Source: Linyphia triangularis (lineage: Eukaryota > Arthropoda > Arachnida > Araneae > Linyphiidae). From it: DNA of 64,000 nucleotides. Below, piece after piece: positions 51,754-63,800 of the stretch. The notes under the pieces were generated by a model. That model did no database searches. It saw only the letters and a program-made list of their open reading frames with translations, and was not told where the DNA came from. Position 1 is the stretch's first letter. Every line of letters begins with the position of its first letter. Both the position numbers and the translations under genes were made by a program. Location: contig OZ021730.1 of the NCBI GenBank assembly GCA_963978545.1, forward strand, positions 4,194,201 to 4,258,200, read 5' to 3'.

Positions 51754-52190
51754 CAGGGCGATTACATTTAAGATTAAAGTTTCAAATCGGTGTTACAAAA
51801 AAAAAAAAAACACAGAATAAAGTCAAATTTGAATGGAATATTATCGAAGAAGGGGGAATACGTATGACAGAAAAAAATAGTTCAAAATTTTAGCAATAGA
51901 TAGTGCTGTAAGCATCATAATTGAAAAGGGTTCGACTACAAACGACAAATGAATTGTAAAACAACGATTAAGGTGTATAGTACAGTTGGTTTAACGTGTA
52001 AGTTACACATAAGCCATTGTTTCACGATTCATTTGTCCTTTGTAGTTATGACACTTACAGTGCCATCTATTGCTAAAATTGTGAACTATTTTTTCTGCCA
52101 CACGTTTTCCACCTTCTTCCATTATATTCCATTCAAATTTGATGTCATTCTGACCAGTGGTTCTTTTTTTACAGCGTTTAGAAACAAAAG
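51754..52190. mobile_element. Foldback MITE family V, copy 2
   Basis: Begins TA then CAGGGCGATTACATTTAAG. The arms 'tagttcaaaattttagcaatagatag' and 'tgccatctattgctaaaattgtgaac' pair. The right terminus after 'acagcgttt' is diverged or lost. Confidence 0.8.
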
Positions 52191-52311
52191 ATTTGTCAGT
52201 TCGACAATCTTGATTCTAGTCAAATACTTGATTAAAAATGAAAAATAAAAATAAGGATAAGAATCTCTAAAATAAGTACATGCTCTCTCTCGCTAAATTC
52301 CGTCGCCAAGG

Positions 52312-52337
52312 AAATCGTACTTGTACAAGTACGATTT
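52312..52337. repeat. Perfect 26-bp palindrome
   Basis: The half-site AAATCGTACTTGT is followed by its exact complement with no loop. Confidence 0.95.
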
Positions 52338-52401
52338 AACTTCAACTTTTACTAAACAGTGCATAATTGTGTTCCACTACGTCCTCCACCACAAATTAAA
52401 G

Positions 52402-52403
<2 letters not shown>

Positions 52404-52486
<83 letters not shown>
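52404..52486. repeat. (AT)n microsatellite, about 83 bp
   Basis: Uninterrupted dinucleotide array. Confidence 0.98.
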
Positions 52487-52489
<3 letters not shown>

Positions 52490-52752
52490 CAATGTGATTT
52501 GTTGAGGTTTCTCTGTTTCCGTTAGCGAGTCCAAGAAAAATTTAGTTGTAATCACCGTTAAATGTTAATAAATTTTTATATAGTTTTGACAGTTGAACTG
52601 TATTTCAAATATTAAGGTTTGCAAACAGAAGAATTACCCATTTTTTAAATGTTAAACCAAAATATAATCACCACTAATATTTGTTATCTTTTTTAGGTTT
52701 AACGAAAACAATTTGACAATAATTTCATTAGATGACTTACGTTTACAAAAGC

Positions 52753-52784
52753 GTATCGTTCTGTTGTGATAGAACGATACGCAA
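52753..52784. repeat. Perfect 12-bp hairpin
   Basis: GCGTATCGTTCT, an 8-nt loop, then AGAACGATACGC. It stands in otherwise AT-rich intergenic sequence. Confidence 0.92.
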
Positions 52785-53355
52785 ATGTATATTGTGAGAT
52801 ATTGAATGAAGTAACATCTCGCTAGTACTGTGGAGAGAGTCTTAATCATTTACAGACCGTAACAATAATAAGTAGTGAAATAAGTCAATAACTTTCATTT
52901 CTGGGAAATTCTACTATTCATCACTCAGAGCTTTTTTTTTAAATTTACTTCACTACATATTGAAATTTTACGAAAATTTAAAGTGTTTGGCAGTTCGTTA
53001 AATTTGATCGAGGAGTATTTTAATGAATTTTAGATTAATATAAATTAGAGTTAAAAAGTGTATACCATTTCTTGGATTTATTATAAGAATAATTGTATAC
53101 TTATATAAAAATAGCAAAATTTAAGTTTGCAAAATAAATTAAGATATAAGACTATCTCTTTCTAACTTGCGAGTAACTAAATTTTAAAATTACATATTTT
53201 GATGATTTTTCATTTAAAATTTAACTGTATGAAGATTAACTTGAGAATTTTACTTCATTGGGTTTGCTGTATGTGGGAATACAAAAAACATGGCATGCTG
53301 AGCAATTATATTGTTATCTAAAAATATTAAGACAATATTAAACGATTAATTCAAA

Positions 53356-54140
53356 TCTATATATTTAATAGGCAATACGTTTTTTGGGGTTAGTCCGTCC
53401 GCCTAAACTGCTCAACCAATTTCAATGATCAAGGTGTCATTTTAAAGGAAATAAGCTGTAGATTTGCCAAAACGTGCCAAAATAATTTATTAACACTTTA
53501 TGAATTAGTTAAATTTCAATATTTTTCATCATTAAGCTACTACAAAGCCTCAATGATTTTGAATATATGATTGGCAACATCCTTACGTATGTAAACAACA
53601 AACCGGCTGCTCGGGGGTTCAACCAACCAACCAACCGTTGCTAATTTTAAAGCTATCCTTACGTATGTAAACAACAAACCGTTGCTAATTTTAAAGCTCT
53701 TTTTAAACTCTTCGTTTCAAAGTTGATTTTTTCTGTTTTTCTGAAGCATTTTTGTATTAGAGTAATCATTATTTTGAAGAATTTCTATCCAGAAAATGCT
53801 TCGCGTTGGACGTCGTTCTCTAACGGGGCGACTTATCAGAATAAATAAAAGATATTGGGACTTCAATGTTAGGGCATAGCTAATGAAGTTTTAAGTCAGA
53901 ATGTTGGCGGATAGTATATTTAACTTTCTATTATGAAACTTGCAATTTGGGTGTTTTCTCTATTAGGCCTTACATTAAATTTATAAGAATTTGGTTACAT
54001 TTTTTATGGCTGGCAAACCTATTCGAGCGCAGCAAGATGTTTTAAAACCATAAATTCGAGAGGCAAAGCCGCTCAATCCGAGCGCAGCGAGACGTTTGGG
54101 GGTTGGCGAGCGTTAGCGAGCAGGGGGCGAAGCCCCCTAG
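53356..54140 (+). mobile_element. Non-autonomous Helitron, 785 bp
   Basis: The 5' end is TCTATATATTTAATAGGCAA and the 3' end CTAG, immediately preceded by a GC hairpin (gggggcgaagccccc, 54123-54137). It is inserted between A (53355) and T (54141) with no duplication, the Helitron rule. GC-rich 'cgagcgcagcgag' repeats lie in its last 130 bp. No Rep/helicase coding region. An internal 26-bp direct duplication ('atccttacgtatgtaaac') occurs at about 53579 and 53656. Confidence 0.88.
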
Positions 54141-55421
54141 TGTTGTTTTTATTGTTACAATGGTGAAATTTTTTTAACGGGGAACAAGGTAATTTTAATT
54201 TATAATTAAGAAATAGTTTTTAAGCAAGAACTACTACGTAAATTTAATATTTTTAAGGCCTTAAGTTTAAGACTAAATAGAAAAAATATTGATAAACTGA
54301 TTAAAATAAGTAAAAATATGGATATGATTTATTAAATTTAAAAGACAATTTTTAAACCATAGTAAAAAAAAACCTTTTCCTTTATTTAAAAAAAAAAAAT
54401 CTTTACATAATTTTAAATGGTATTATATTTTCAGTGTGAAGCATTAAGTTCCATGTATATTAAGGAAGATAAATGCTTAAGGATAGTTATTTCAGTATTT
54501 AAAAATAATAGACACCTTTATATTTTTCTAGAAAATATTATCTTGGTTTCTACAGAATGTGTTAGGTAACATTAGATGAAATATTTACTATCTTTTTGCA
54601 TAATTTTGTTTATATAAGTATGACATTCACATGAGCGAACGTTGTAAATAGGAAAACGACATTTTTCTCAGTTAAAATGTACATTCTAGGGAGTATTTGT
54701 AACAATTAAAACAATGATATGATTTTATAGCGTGCTCGAATCTGGTACAGACCACTTTTGTTCTGTAATATTACCTTTGCTATTCCGAAGACAGTTCTCC
54801 TCCAATTTTCTACAAAACGATCTGGTACGGTACTAGCATCACCATTACTTCGTGGAAGAAATCGGAACTATCCGTTATCTCCACACCCGTAGACCTTGAA
54901 AATTGTTGTCTGAAGAGTGCCTTAGCACTGACTGCTTTTTTTTTCTTTCTTTAAATTTATTCAGGTAATGGGCATTCAGTGATATTTTGGATCATTTTTA
55001 AGAAGGATAACGACAGTATCACAGAAAAATTCCTTTTTAAGTGTAAGCCTGGTGCTTCTAAAATTTCTTGATTCTGTAAAGAAGCCGGTTCGATTACTTG
55101 CTTAAAGCAGGTGAGAATATAAATTTTCTCTTTCGAGTGATTATTTTTCAGACATTTATTCATTTGTCTCTTCTTTTCTTAATAAAGAAACCCTCTTTCT
55201 TCAAAAAACATTTAATAAATAAATAAAGATCAGCATAATGAAGGCTTTGTACAGGCAAACTAATTAATGTTCTTTTCAAAGTACCTGCTCTTTAAGGTAA
55301 GGCACATATAATTGTGTTGTAAAACATTTATTTTGCTTGAATGCAGAGCTCAATATTCCATTCTAAATACAGTTTTTTCTGTTTCAATCACAGATTCGAC
55401 TACTTTCTACCATTCGGGATA

Positions 55422-55463
<42 letters not shown>

Positions 55464-55894
55464 AAGTTTCCAATTAAAACACCTTCAAGAAGGTGTTCCA
55501 AACATGTTGTTAGTTCAGTCGTTTTCGTGTATAACTATGGATGCCCCCATTCTTTAAATCATTTCGATTCAAGATAGGGGTGGATTATGCTACCGAAGGA
55601 CTGATTTTGTAATGGTAGTTTTTGTAGTTAGAAAGTTTTAGATTACTGCATTAGATATGCCGGTTAATCAGAGAAAAATTCAATATAAACGTTTAGATAA
55701 TAGAAATAAAAATGGGTTGGAGTCTTGGATTGTACAGATATTATAAAGGAGGATGAGTATTGAAAAGAAAATTCATTTCAGCTGTAAATTAGCCCATTAA
55801 GAGTATTCTTTTAGCAAGAAGTACTTGAGAAGCAATCATTTCGAGTAGCGTAAGGAGAAAATTCGTGAAAAGATGAAGGGGAGAGGGGCTGGCT
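54141..55894. other. No gene recognised
   Basis: AT-rich intergenic sequence with an A-run of about 39 bp at 55422-55460. Open frames in it are homopolymer translations. Confidence 0.45.
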
Positions 55895-56112
55895 TTAATT
55901 GGGGATGACTCCCATCAACGTCCCAGCCCATACGTCACTGCCCCTTCCAATAAAAAAGAAAGTGCTAATTAATCCCCAGGACAGATAGAAGAAGAGGAGG
56001 GCATTCAAGAGGTCTTTAGAGATGCGTAGCTTTGAAGAGAACCAAAAATAGGTACCTCCCCACAATAAATAATTCAGGTTATTCTCCTGATTGTCGTTAA
56101 GAAATTCTTCCA
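55895..56112 (-). CDS. Candidate terminal exon, unknown membrane-like protein
   Basis: On the minus strand an acceptor 'tacatttttggcacag' precedes 72 open codons ending in TAA at 55895-55897. The peptide has two hydrophobic stretches, around 'NYLLWGGTYFWFSS' and 'LLNALLFFYLSWGLISTFFF', then 'GSDVWAGTLMG'. I do not recognise it. It is less AT-rich than its flanks, which hints at coding. No partner exon was found within the window, so it may equally be a chance frame or TE debris. Confidence 0.22.
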
Positions 56113-56135
56113 CTGTGCCAAAAATGTAAAAGAAT

Positions 56136-56169
<34 letters not shown>

Positions 56170-57440
56170 CAATTGTTAAAACTTAGTGATAATTTCCTGA
56201 GTACTCTGGTGAACCAGAAACGAAGTACAAGTTGATGATTATTGTTGTAAGGAAACTCTTTTAATAGGGGTTAGGTTATTTAATGACATAACTGTTGGGC
56301 TTCGATCTGTTCCACCATAATGTTATTTGGGGAGTGTTCTCTTTAAAACATCCTGTGTGATGAAAGCGGGTCATAACAATATTTTTCGCTAAATCTTCAT
56401 TCGCCGCAAGACGGCGCGTTTACAGACCTAGAGAATACATGCTCTTTATTGAATTTCTTAACTATTTTTTACAATTTTTATGCAAAAAAAAAAGTTCTAT
56501 TGGATATATGTGTAAGAATAATAAATTTTGCAGCGCAACACGCATAATTTTTCAACAAATTATTTTTAGGCATTCATCAAACTTGAATTTAAATATATAT
56601 CTAGACCTATTTTTTAAGTAATATAACTTAACTTTCTATAACCATATTCTCGATGTTTTATTCTTTATTTTCTTATTAAAATATACCAAATGTGACTAAT
56701 TTATAAATAACATTTTAGTAACATTAGTAAATAATAAATGCTTTATTATTTTAGTTGTTAAATTTTATTAAAATATCGAAATATCTATATTCATAACAAA
56801 TCTTAAAAGGATAAATTAAAATTATACAAACGCGTAAATAAAAAGTCAAATAAAAAAAATAAAAATATTTAGTATTCATAACGTGAGTAAATACAATACA
56901 TTGAAATATGTAAAAAAAATACAAAAACATGTCAATATATTTACAAATTTATACTGCAAAAAAATTGATTGCTGTTAATGTTTGGTTTTGAAATGTTTGA
57001 AACATCATTAAGTAAAATTTATTACAACTTTAAAATGTGAATTCTCTTCAAGTTCTTAAGAAATTAGACAGCAACTTTAGTGCATTCGTAAAGTAAAAAA
57101 TAATTATAGCCATCTTTCCTCTGGCAAGAAATTGAGAATAATATAGGAAATTTCAAATCATTTTGACCACGTATTAACTATTTAAAAAAAAAAATAGACT
57201 GAATGCAAATTCTCTATTAGAGTTAGCAACCTAGCATTCTGCAAGTTGGTTGCCATTTTTGTGGCTGTGTACCACTCGCTTTATCCGGAAGACGAGCAAG
57301 CAAATTGACCAGTGGCGCCCCCTTTATTCTCTTCAATGCCTGAAATAAAGTACAGTCTACACGTCAAGCACAAACCATCAGCACGAACATACACACACAA
57401 AATCGAAGTTAATGTAAGGATTTGAAAGTACAAACATCTC
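56113..57440. other. No gene recognised
   Basis: A 32-bp T-run sits at about 56138-56169. The rest is very AT-rich. Confidence 0.45.
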
Positions 57441-57442
57441 CT

Positions 57443-57693
57443 GACTATACTAAACTTCAACTTAACTAGACATCACTTAGACGATAGATCGTCACAGTGC
57501 TCATAGGTATTTAATCCATTTTGGCGGCGTGAAGACATAATTCTCCCCAAACCTTATAGCCTTTTGTTCTCTATAGGGTTGTGGTTTGGCGAACATTATG
57601 CTCTCACGCCGCCAAAATGGATTAAATACCTATGAGCACTGTGACGATCTACAGTCTAAGTGATGTCTAGTTAAGTTGAAGTTAAGTATAGTC
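57443..57693. mobile_element. Foldback MITE family E, copy 2, near-perfect palindrome
   Basis: Arms of about 105 bp ('gactatactaaacttcaact' and its complement at the end) are almost identical across the palindrome, with a loop of about 40 bp. Related to the split copy at 37850-38280. Confidence 0.93.
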
Positions 57694-59139
57694 GCAGAAG
57701 ATTAAAAAAAAAAAAAAAAATGCATGTATTTACATATTACACTAATTAAGCACATTTTTCTAAATTTGGATAACATTTAATGGAGTTCAGTTTGAAAAGA
57801 AATTATAATTTTCTATCTAGAAAAACAATTTAGGACATTTAAGGTAGTAACCTGGTAACTTGTACGTTTTTTTACGTTTTTATAGCGTTTTTTTTTTGGG
57901 GGGGGGGGGGAGAGAGAGAGAGGGAGAATAAAAGCCATGGTTTTTTTTGTTTTGTTTTTTCTGTGTATTATTATTGACATCTAATGGATACAAACAAAAT
58001 TATTTTTTACATCATTTTACAAAGTTTTATTATTATTATTATTATTAACATGCAAAAAATCAAAGAGTTTTTTTTTTTTTTTTTAAATGGTTCATTTATT
58101 TAAAATGTTTTTAAATCTCTAAACATACGTAGAAAAAATTACTTGTATATATTCGCCAATAATAAAAATAAAAAAATTATTGTTAGAATTTGTTGATTTA
58201 TAATTTTATATCCCCTCCTGAAAAAAATTTCTGGCTACGCCCCTGCCCGATGATTCGGCTCTTAAAGACAACTGAGAAAGAAAAAAAAATCGAATTGATT
58301 ATTAATCTAAAGAATTGTCGTTCCCGTTGGAACTAGAATTAGTAAATTTTATCAGAAAACAACAAAATAGCGGACTTCAAAAAATAAAAGTGATTTTTTT
58401 TCAGACACAAATCAGGCACTAAAATGAAAAGTTGGGGAATGAAAATCAAACATCCTAGTCGCAACGAGAAGTACTAATGTGTGGAATAACCTGTAATATT
58501 TTCACAGGAATCGGTCACATAGGAAGGTTTTTTTTCACCCGGGCCGATCTAAAAAACGTTGATTCGAGAAAAACGCTTTAAAGTTTCAAAAACAGATGCT
58601 GAACAGCAACTAGACGCTCTCAAATATTTATTATAACTTCATTAATATTTTGAATTTAGGTCAAAAATTTTTACAATGTACTTCTCAATATATTTTATTT
58701 TCGAAATAAGTAAGGGGGGGGGAAAAATCAATTTTTTCAACCCAAGTTACCAGACTACTACCTTAATTATTTAATTTTTAGAATTTAAATGCAGATAATT
58801 TCATTTTTTGTAAACTTTTTTCCTAACTTTCATTTCTCTTAAAGAGAGAGGAAAAGAATTACTGTGATATAAATCCTAAATAATTCTGAAGTGTAAATTA
58901 GTCTTTCGTTAAAAAAAAAAAAAAAAATCACAAAAAAAACCCTTCCACAGTAACTTAATTTTCTTTTATTTGCAAAAATAAATAAAAAACAGAAATTAGT
59001 AAAGCGTACTTTTCTAAATCTAACTTAAAAATAATCAGAGATCAAAACGTTTTCTGGAAGCGCTATTTCCAGTCGTAATGCTTTTGTGTCGCTCAAAAGG
59101 GAAATATAAAGATATTCTAAAAGTATAAAGGTGAAATTT
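57694..59139. other. No gene recognised; contains a G14-(GA)n tract
   Basis: Fourteen consecutive G run into (GA)n near 57898-57925. A hAT-type MITE end, 'ctggctacgcccctg', lies near 58230. No coding frames recognised. Confidence 0.5.
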
Positions 59140-60245
59140 ATTCACAGCGACGGTTCGATTTCTTCTTGATTCCGACGTCGGGCGGGCTGGAATAACTAAA
59201 AATAGCTAAATAATTCTTATATTAACTTAGATGATCAAATACTAGTAAGGCGAACACAACTGCGTTTATTTACAAAAAAAAAAAAAAAAAAAACGAATCT
59301 CGAACACCAACTTGTTTTCAGTTACAGTTATAGAAAAATCGGTGGCGCTACAGTCGCAGTTAATTGTGACATCCTCCCACCTTGCGAACTTTGGAAAAAA
59401 GTTCGCAACTAACAGTCACTATCTATGTAAAGTCAAAGGTCTAGTTTCTTTACAGGTTTCACTACTCTTCCACTTCTGGTTATCTGGCTGGGACAGTCCA
59501 GTGGAGGCAAAGTCTCAATCAATGTAGATCTCTCTTCCTCGTCTGCTTCTAAGGGATAAAGTCTCTGGTATGGTCGAACAAGTTCTCCAGTGGCAGTTTT
59601 TACTCTAGCAACACGAGGATTTTTATCTTTTCCTAAGTAGATCTCTAGGACTTTGGCCATAGGCCAGTAGAGTCTTTTTAGATTGTCGCTTCCCACAAGA
59701 ACAACTTGGCCAACTTTGAGAAAGGTGGGGGATTTGAGTTTGGAGTTTTTCAATTGACTGAGGTATTCTAATCTGAACCTTTTCATTTGATCTTCTTTCA
59801 GTTTCATCCGATAGCGGAGTCGTTTATTCAAATGAGAAGAATCGAATATATCTAATTCGGGAACAGAGCCGCAGAGTATCTCTCGTAGAAATAATGATGG
59901 AGTTAAAGGTTGCAGATCTTCTACATCTTCTGAGAGATAAGTAAGAGGACGGCTGTTTATTACGTTCCCTGCTTCGCATATCATAGTGTAAAGCTCTTCG
60001 TAGTTCAGTCGGACACGTCCAAGTACTCTTCTTAAAATTCGTTTGACGATTCCGATGAGTCGCTCCCACCATCAATCCCACCAAGGAGCGGATAGAGGGA
60101 TGAAAATCCATTGAATTCTCTTAACTGAAGCCATTTCCTCTACTTTTTGCCAGTTTATGGATTGAAATACGTTGTTAGCACCGGTGAGATTTGTCCCGTT
60201 ATCCGAGTAGACATATAGCCCAGATAGCATGCAAGCTTACGAAAA
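59140..60245 (-). mobile_element. BEL/Pao LTR retrotransposon 3' fragment
   Basis: The minus strand carries the end of pol, a polypurine stretch (ggtgggagga) and an LTR start TGTCACAATTAACTGCGACT at 59371 running leftward. The pol frame is truncated upstream at about 60245. The LTR 3' boundary (about 59140) is not certain. Belongs to the BEL/Pao group by its C-terminal domain; an old, incomplete copy. Confidence 0.82.
59433..60240 (-). pseudogene. BEL/Pao pol C-terminus: integrase core and DUF5641
   Basis: The integrase part (60240-59990) has 'YSDNGTNLTGA' (catalytic Asp), 'IPLSAPWWD', an in-frame stop, then 'WWERLIGIVKRILRRVLG' (catalytic Glu). The 183-codon frame 59984-59433 continues with NVINSRPLTYLSEDVEDLQP. 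The DUF5641 domain follows, with 'RLEYLSQL', 'KVGQVVLVGSDNLKRLYWPM' and 'ELVRPYQRLYPLE'. All reverse transcriptase and protease parts are gone, and the stop in the integrase makes it inactive. Confidence 0.9.
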
Positions 60246-60719
60246 CCTTGTCATTAGACTTGCAGTTCTAAGAAAAGAAATATCATCAGGTTTTGTTTAC
60301 GAGTATTTTTAATTATTTTTAATGATGTTAAAAATTCAGCAAATGTTTATATGATAGCTGTATCAGTAGGAAACAAACATCCTAAAATCTCTCTTTTTCA
60401 GTTTTACAAAATTATATTTTCAAAAGAATATTTAAAATAGAATTATGAAATAAAACTTTTTGTAATTTCTATGAGAGATTGTTTGAGTTACGATAGGATT
60501 AAACCTAACTTAGAACACTAAAAGTTTAATAGCAATACATTAATAACATGATACAACTTACCTGTAAAGTTTACAAACTTGAAAGTTACTCCTTTATAGA
60601 ATTATCCTTTCCACATTTCATCTGGTTAATTAAATAAAAAAAGGATAAAAATAAACATTTTAGTTATCGATAACTTTCAATACCTTGTGTACAATCCAGT
60701 TCGTAGAATAGTGTGTTTA

Positions 60720-60860
60720 CATTTTAATCCATCGCTTAGCGACGCTTAAGACAGAGCGCCATCTGGTTGTGCCTGGCCCGAAATAATAGTACATAGTTAC
60801 TTAATCTCGCGGCGGTCCCGCTCTAATCCACTCCGCTCTGCTCTGCTCCACTCCTGCTCA
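60720..60860. promoter_or_regulatory. CpG-containing segment upstream of NTF2
   Basis: A locally GC-rich block ('tctcgcggcggtcccgctc', then 'ctccgctctgctctgctcc' repeats) stands out from the AT-rich surroundings, 430-570 bp before the NTF2 ATG. It could be promoter or untranslated exon sequence. Inference from composition and position only. Confidence 0.25.
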
Positions 60861-61150
60861 GCGATAGTGGACGCCAAGCTTCAATGGTCCCGTCAAAGAG
60901 AATGTGACGTTGGATCGGACTGCATCATCTACAATTCGAACTTTGTACAAGGCGTTACTTTTATTAGGGTTCCATCGTATAGTAAAACTTAGGACAGGTT
61001 CTTTCAAAAATAAATTTGAATTTTGCATTCTATAAGTTAATCGAAAGGCACATATCACCTTACAGTTTATATAGCAATCGATTGTGATGTTTCCATGCAT
61101 TTGACTTACTTTTGTTTTATTTTCTTTTATCACTTGCACTTCTACTTCTA
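60858..61150 (-). other. Unassigned open frame with a plausible upstream acceptor
   Basis: About 100 open codons on the minus strand follow an acceptor-like 'tttatctttcag'. The peptide includes KVSQMHGNITIDCYINCKVI and 'LSFTIRWNPNKSNALYKVRI', with beta-strand-like spacing and three cysteines, ending in a stop at 60858. I do not recognise a family, no initiator ATG is needed if it is an internal exon, and no donor is evident. It could be a host exon or TE debris. Confidence 0.2.
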
Positions 61151-61289
61151 CTAATAATCTCGTTGCGGGGAAACTGAAAGATAAATTCCATTTTTAACAT
61201 CCTTCTTTAATTTATTTTAATAATTTTACTTCCAAAAAATATTGCACAAAAAGTGTGCTATTTGATGACAGAGATTTTACTACTGCATC

Positions 61290-61397
61290 ATGACTTTAAA
61301 TCCGATGTACGATAGTCTTTCTAAAACTTTTGTGCAGCAATTTTATTCAATGTTTGATGATCCCTCTACTCGGGCGAACTTGGCTTCATTTTACAAT
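61290..61397 (+). CDS. Ntf2: Nuclear transport factor 2, first coding exon
   Basis: ATG at 61290 and 36 codons to a donor, aatgtaagt (gt at 61398). The peptide MTLNPMYDSLSKTFVQQFYS then MFDDPSTRANLASFYN matches the N-terminal helix of NTF2 (M-x-L-NP-x-Y, F-V-Q-Q-Y/F-Y, F-D-D-P, R-A-N, F-Y). The family is about 130 residues long and forms a dimeric cone fold that imports RanGDP by binding FxFG nucleoporins. The rest of the fold is beyond 64000: no further exon was found in 2.6 kb of intron. An acceptor-like 'ttgatgacag' 20 bp upstream suggests a 5' untranslated exon precedes this one. Confidence 0.92.
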
Positions 61398-63611
61398 GTA
61401 AGTTATAATATATTTCTTTGCACTGTTACAAACTTAAATTTATTTGTTTGTTGTAAGTTAGGATGTAATTTTATTTTGCTGTATTTGAATATTTTCTTGC
61501 TCTAACCACTCGATTCCAACAATCTGGAAAAATTTCGTACCAACCATAAACATTGCGATAGGAATTTGTAGCATGGTGCCTCATGGCAACAAAATGATAA
61601 TCGCATCAGTTTTAATCTGTCAGAGTATAATTTTACAAAACATTTTGAGTAGATAAATATGAATAATAATCTTTGTTCAGTCATGAGTACAGTTACATTA
61701 CATTGATCTGGCAATTTTTGCTGACATTATTTAAAGCCAAAATAAATCAGTTGGAAACTATTTATAGTTTCAATTATACTATTTTTTGAGTGATTAAATA
61801 GTTACAACTGAAAAATATTCATTTTTTTTTTCTAATTCTTTATTCATCTTAAACAAAACCAAGTGAAATTTAGCCAAAATCATCAGGTCCCTATAGTGCG
61901 TTTACTACCGTTTTTGCTTTGTTTTAAAGTTGAATATAATGCAAAGATACTATAATAACCCTTCGGGTTAAAGATGGCAAGCTTCCATAGAGATAATGTA
62001 AAATAGTTGAGAGCACATGACGTCATTGCAGGGTTTCTACATTGGCTAGCTTATCTCTCTTTTTGGTTTCACTTGGCGATTACATTTTATGGTTTCCCAG
62101 AAATCTTTTATCCAAAAAAAGAACAAATCTGCCTAGCTCATTAAACTTTCACTTAAAAAATTTACACACCCAACCAAATTTTTGTTAATTTATATTTTTA
62201 ACTAAAATAATTTAATACTTTTTCAAACAATATTAATATTATATTGAACCACTACAGCAAAAGTTCCATCCTGTAATGCAATACGAATCCTAATATTAGA
62301 TTTGGGGTTTTTACAGCATATTCCAATATTGGTGAACTTTTAGAAAGTTTTCGTAATAAATATGAACATCAAGAATTAACAAAATTACTAATTACAAAAT
62401 TAATGAAACACATTCTAGAAGAAAATGATTTTGATAAAGTTTCCATGCATTCTTCGAAGCAGTACATTAGGAAACTAAAAAATATCTAGTTATTGAGTGC
62501 AAGAATTTAAAAATGACTTGCAACTACAAAAACCAATATCATTTAGCATGTACTAGTTTAGAAGAATTTACTAACAGTTGACAATGATCATTTAGCTTTA
62601 TTAATTCATAAAATAAAAATACCGCAATGGTAATTGAGATTGGCGTCAAATTTCAAAAAATCATAATAAACACATAATAATTGCGCGCATTTATGTAACT
62701 AACAAATGATAAACATTCTTTCAAGCGATGTCAAAGTAATAAAAAAAGAAAAGTACATGAAAAAAACAACTATATTTAACATATAAACTAACCTGCTGAA
62801 TGAGACGAAAAAATAAAAACAAACGATTAAGAACACTAACCATCAAGTTTCATCACAACCATCAACACTGCAAAAAATGTCCTGTTAAAATTCTCTTACG
62901 AAAATTCTATAATCTTCAGAACATTACAGAAATTATTGTGCACAAAAGCGAACAATTTGAACAAACTTGAATAAATAATATATTACTTTGCAAAGTAGAA
63001 TCCTCCATTTTTGTTCTGTTATTTAAATCTCCCACGGAATTCGACGAAATAAATCTGATGTTCTTATTTGTTTGTTTGAAAAGCACGATCGCCAAAGTAA
63101 GAACAAAGCTCTGCGCATGTCTGGAAATCGGAGCAATTTGGCGAAAGTTTTGTGCTCTCAACTATGAAAATCCGCGAGATGGCAGCACTTACGTATCGGC
63201 GAAGCTTGCCTTCTTATAGTTTTAAGTTCTTTGTATAATGTAATTGCAATCTTTCAATCATACTCTCTATATGTTTTAGTTGGCCTTCAAATTGTTTTAT
63301 TGTATAGCTTCAAAATTGCCAAAAACTGTGCATTCATTGAATTTCTATTTATGTGTATTAAAAAAAATTTAGATTAGTGCAACTTTTCCCCCAAAACAAA
63401 TAATTTTGGGTTAAAGTGACTTAAAATCTGGTCCCTTTAATCCAATATTTAGTGACTTTTCAAAATGTTAAATTGAATGGATACCAGTTACAAGTTTGTA
63501 AAAACGGATTCCAAGTTTCAATAGACCAATATTGGCACAGGGTTACCATACTTGTCTCAAAACCAGCAAACAAGAAATGGGGGGCGTATAATTCATTCTT
63601 ACCCAAAATTG
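61398..63611 (+). other. NTF2 intron 1 (start), AT-rich
   Basis: No NTF2 exon is visible. An open run of about 57 codons without an ATG start occurs at about 62317-62490 ('GELLESFRNKYEHQELTKLL', then 'KLMKHILEENDFDKVSMHSS') and is unidentified. It is probably a repeat remnant. Confidence 0.5.
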
Positions 63612-63623
63612 AATATCCCAATT

Positions 63624-63800
63624 ATCAAACGGTATAGTGGTTAGCGTGCTAGTCTCTAGACCGCGAGGTTGCGGGTTCGAGTCCCGTGTAAGGCATGGGT
63701 GTTTGTAAAATGTATATTGGCTTGTTTAATGACGAATGTTTCGGCGCATTATAGCCCTCGTGTTGCTGACGGCGCCAGATAATCTGAAGACAACCAACCA
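63624..63800 (+). mobile_element. tRNA-derived SINE, copy 9
   Basis: Plus-strand copy lacking the first few bases of the head. A box 'tagtggttagcg' and B box 'ggttcgagtcc' are intact. Perfect 12-bp duplication aatatcccaatt at 63612-63623 and 63801-63812. It lies in NTF2 intron 1. Confidence 0.94.
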
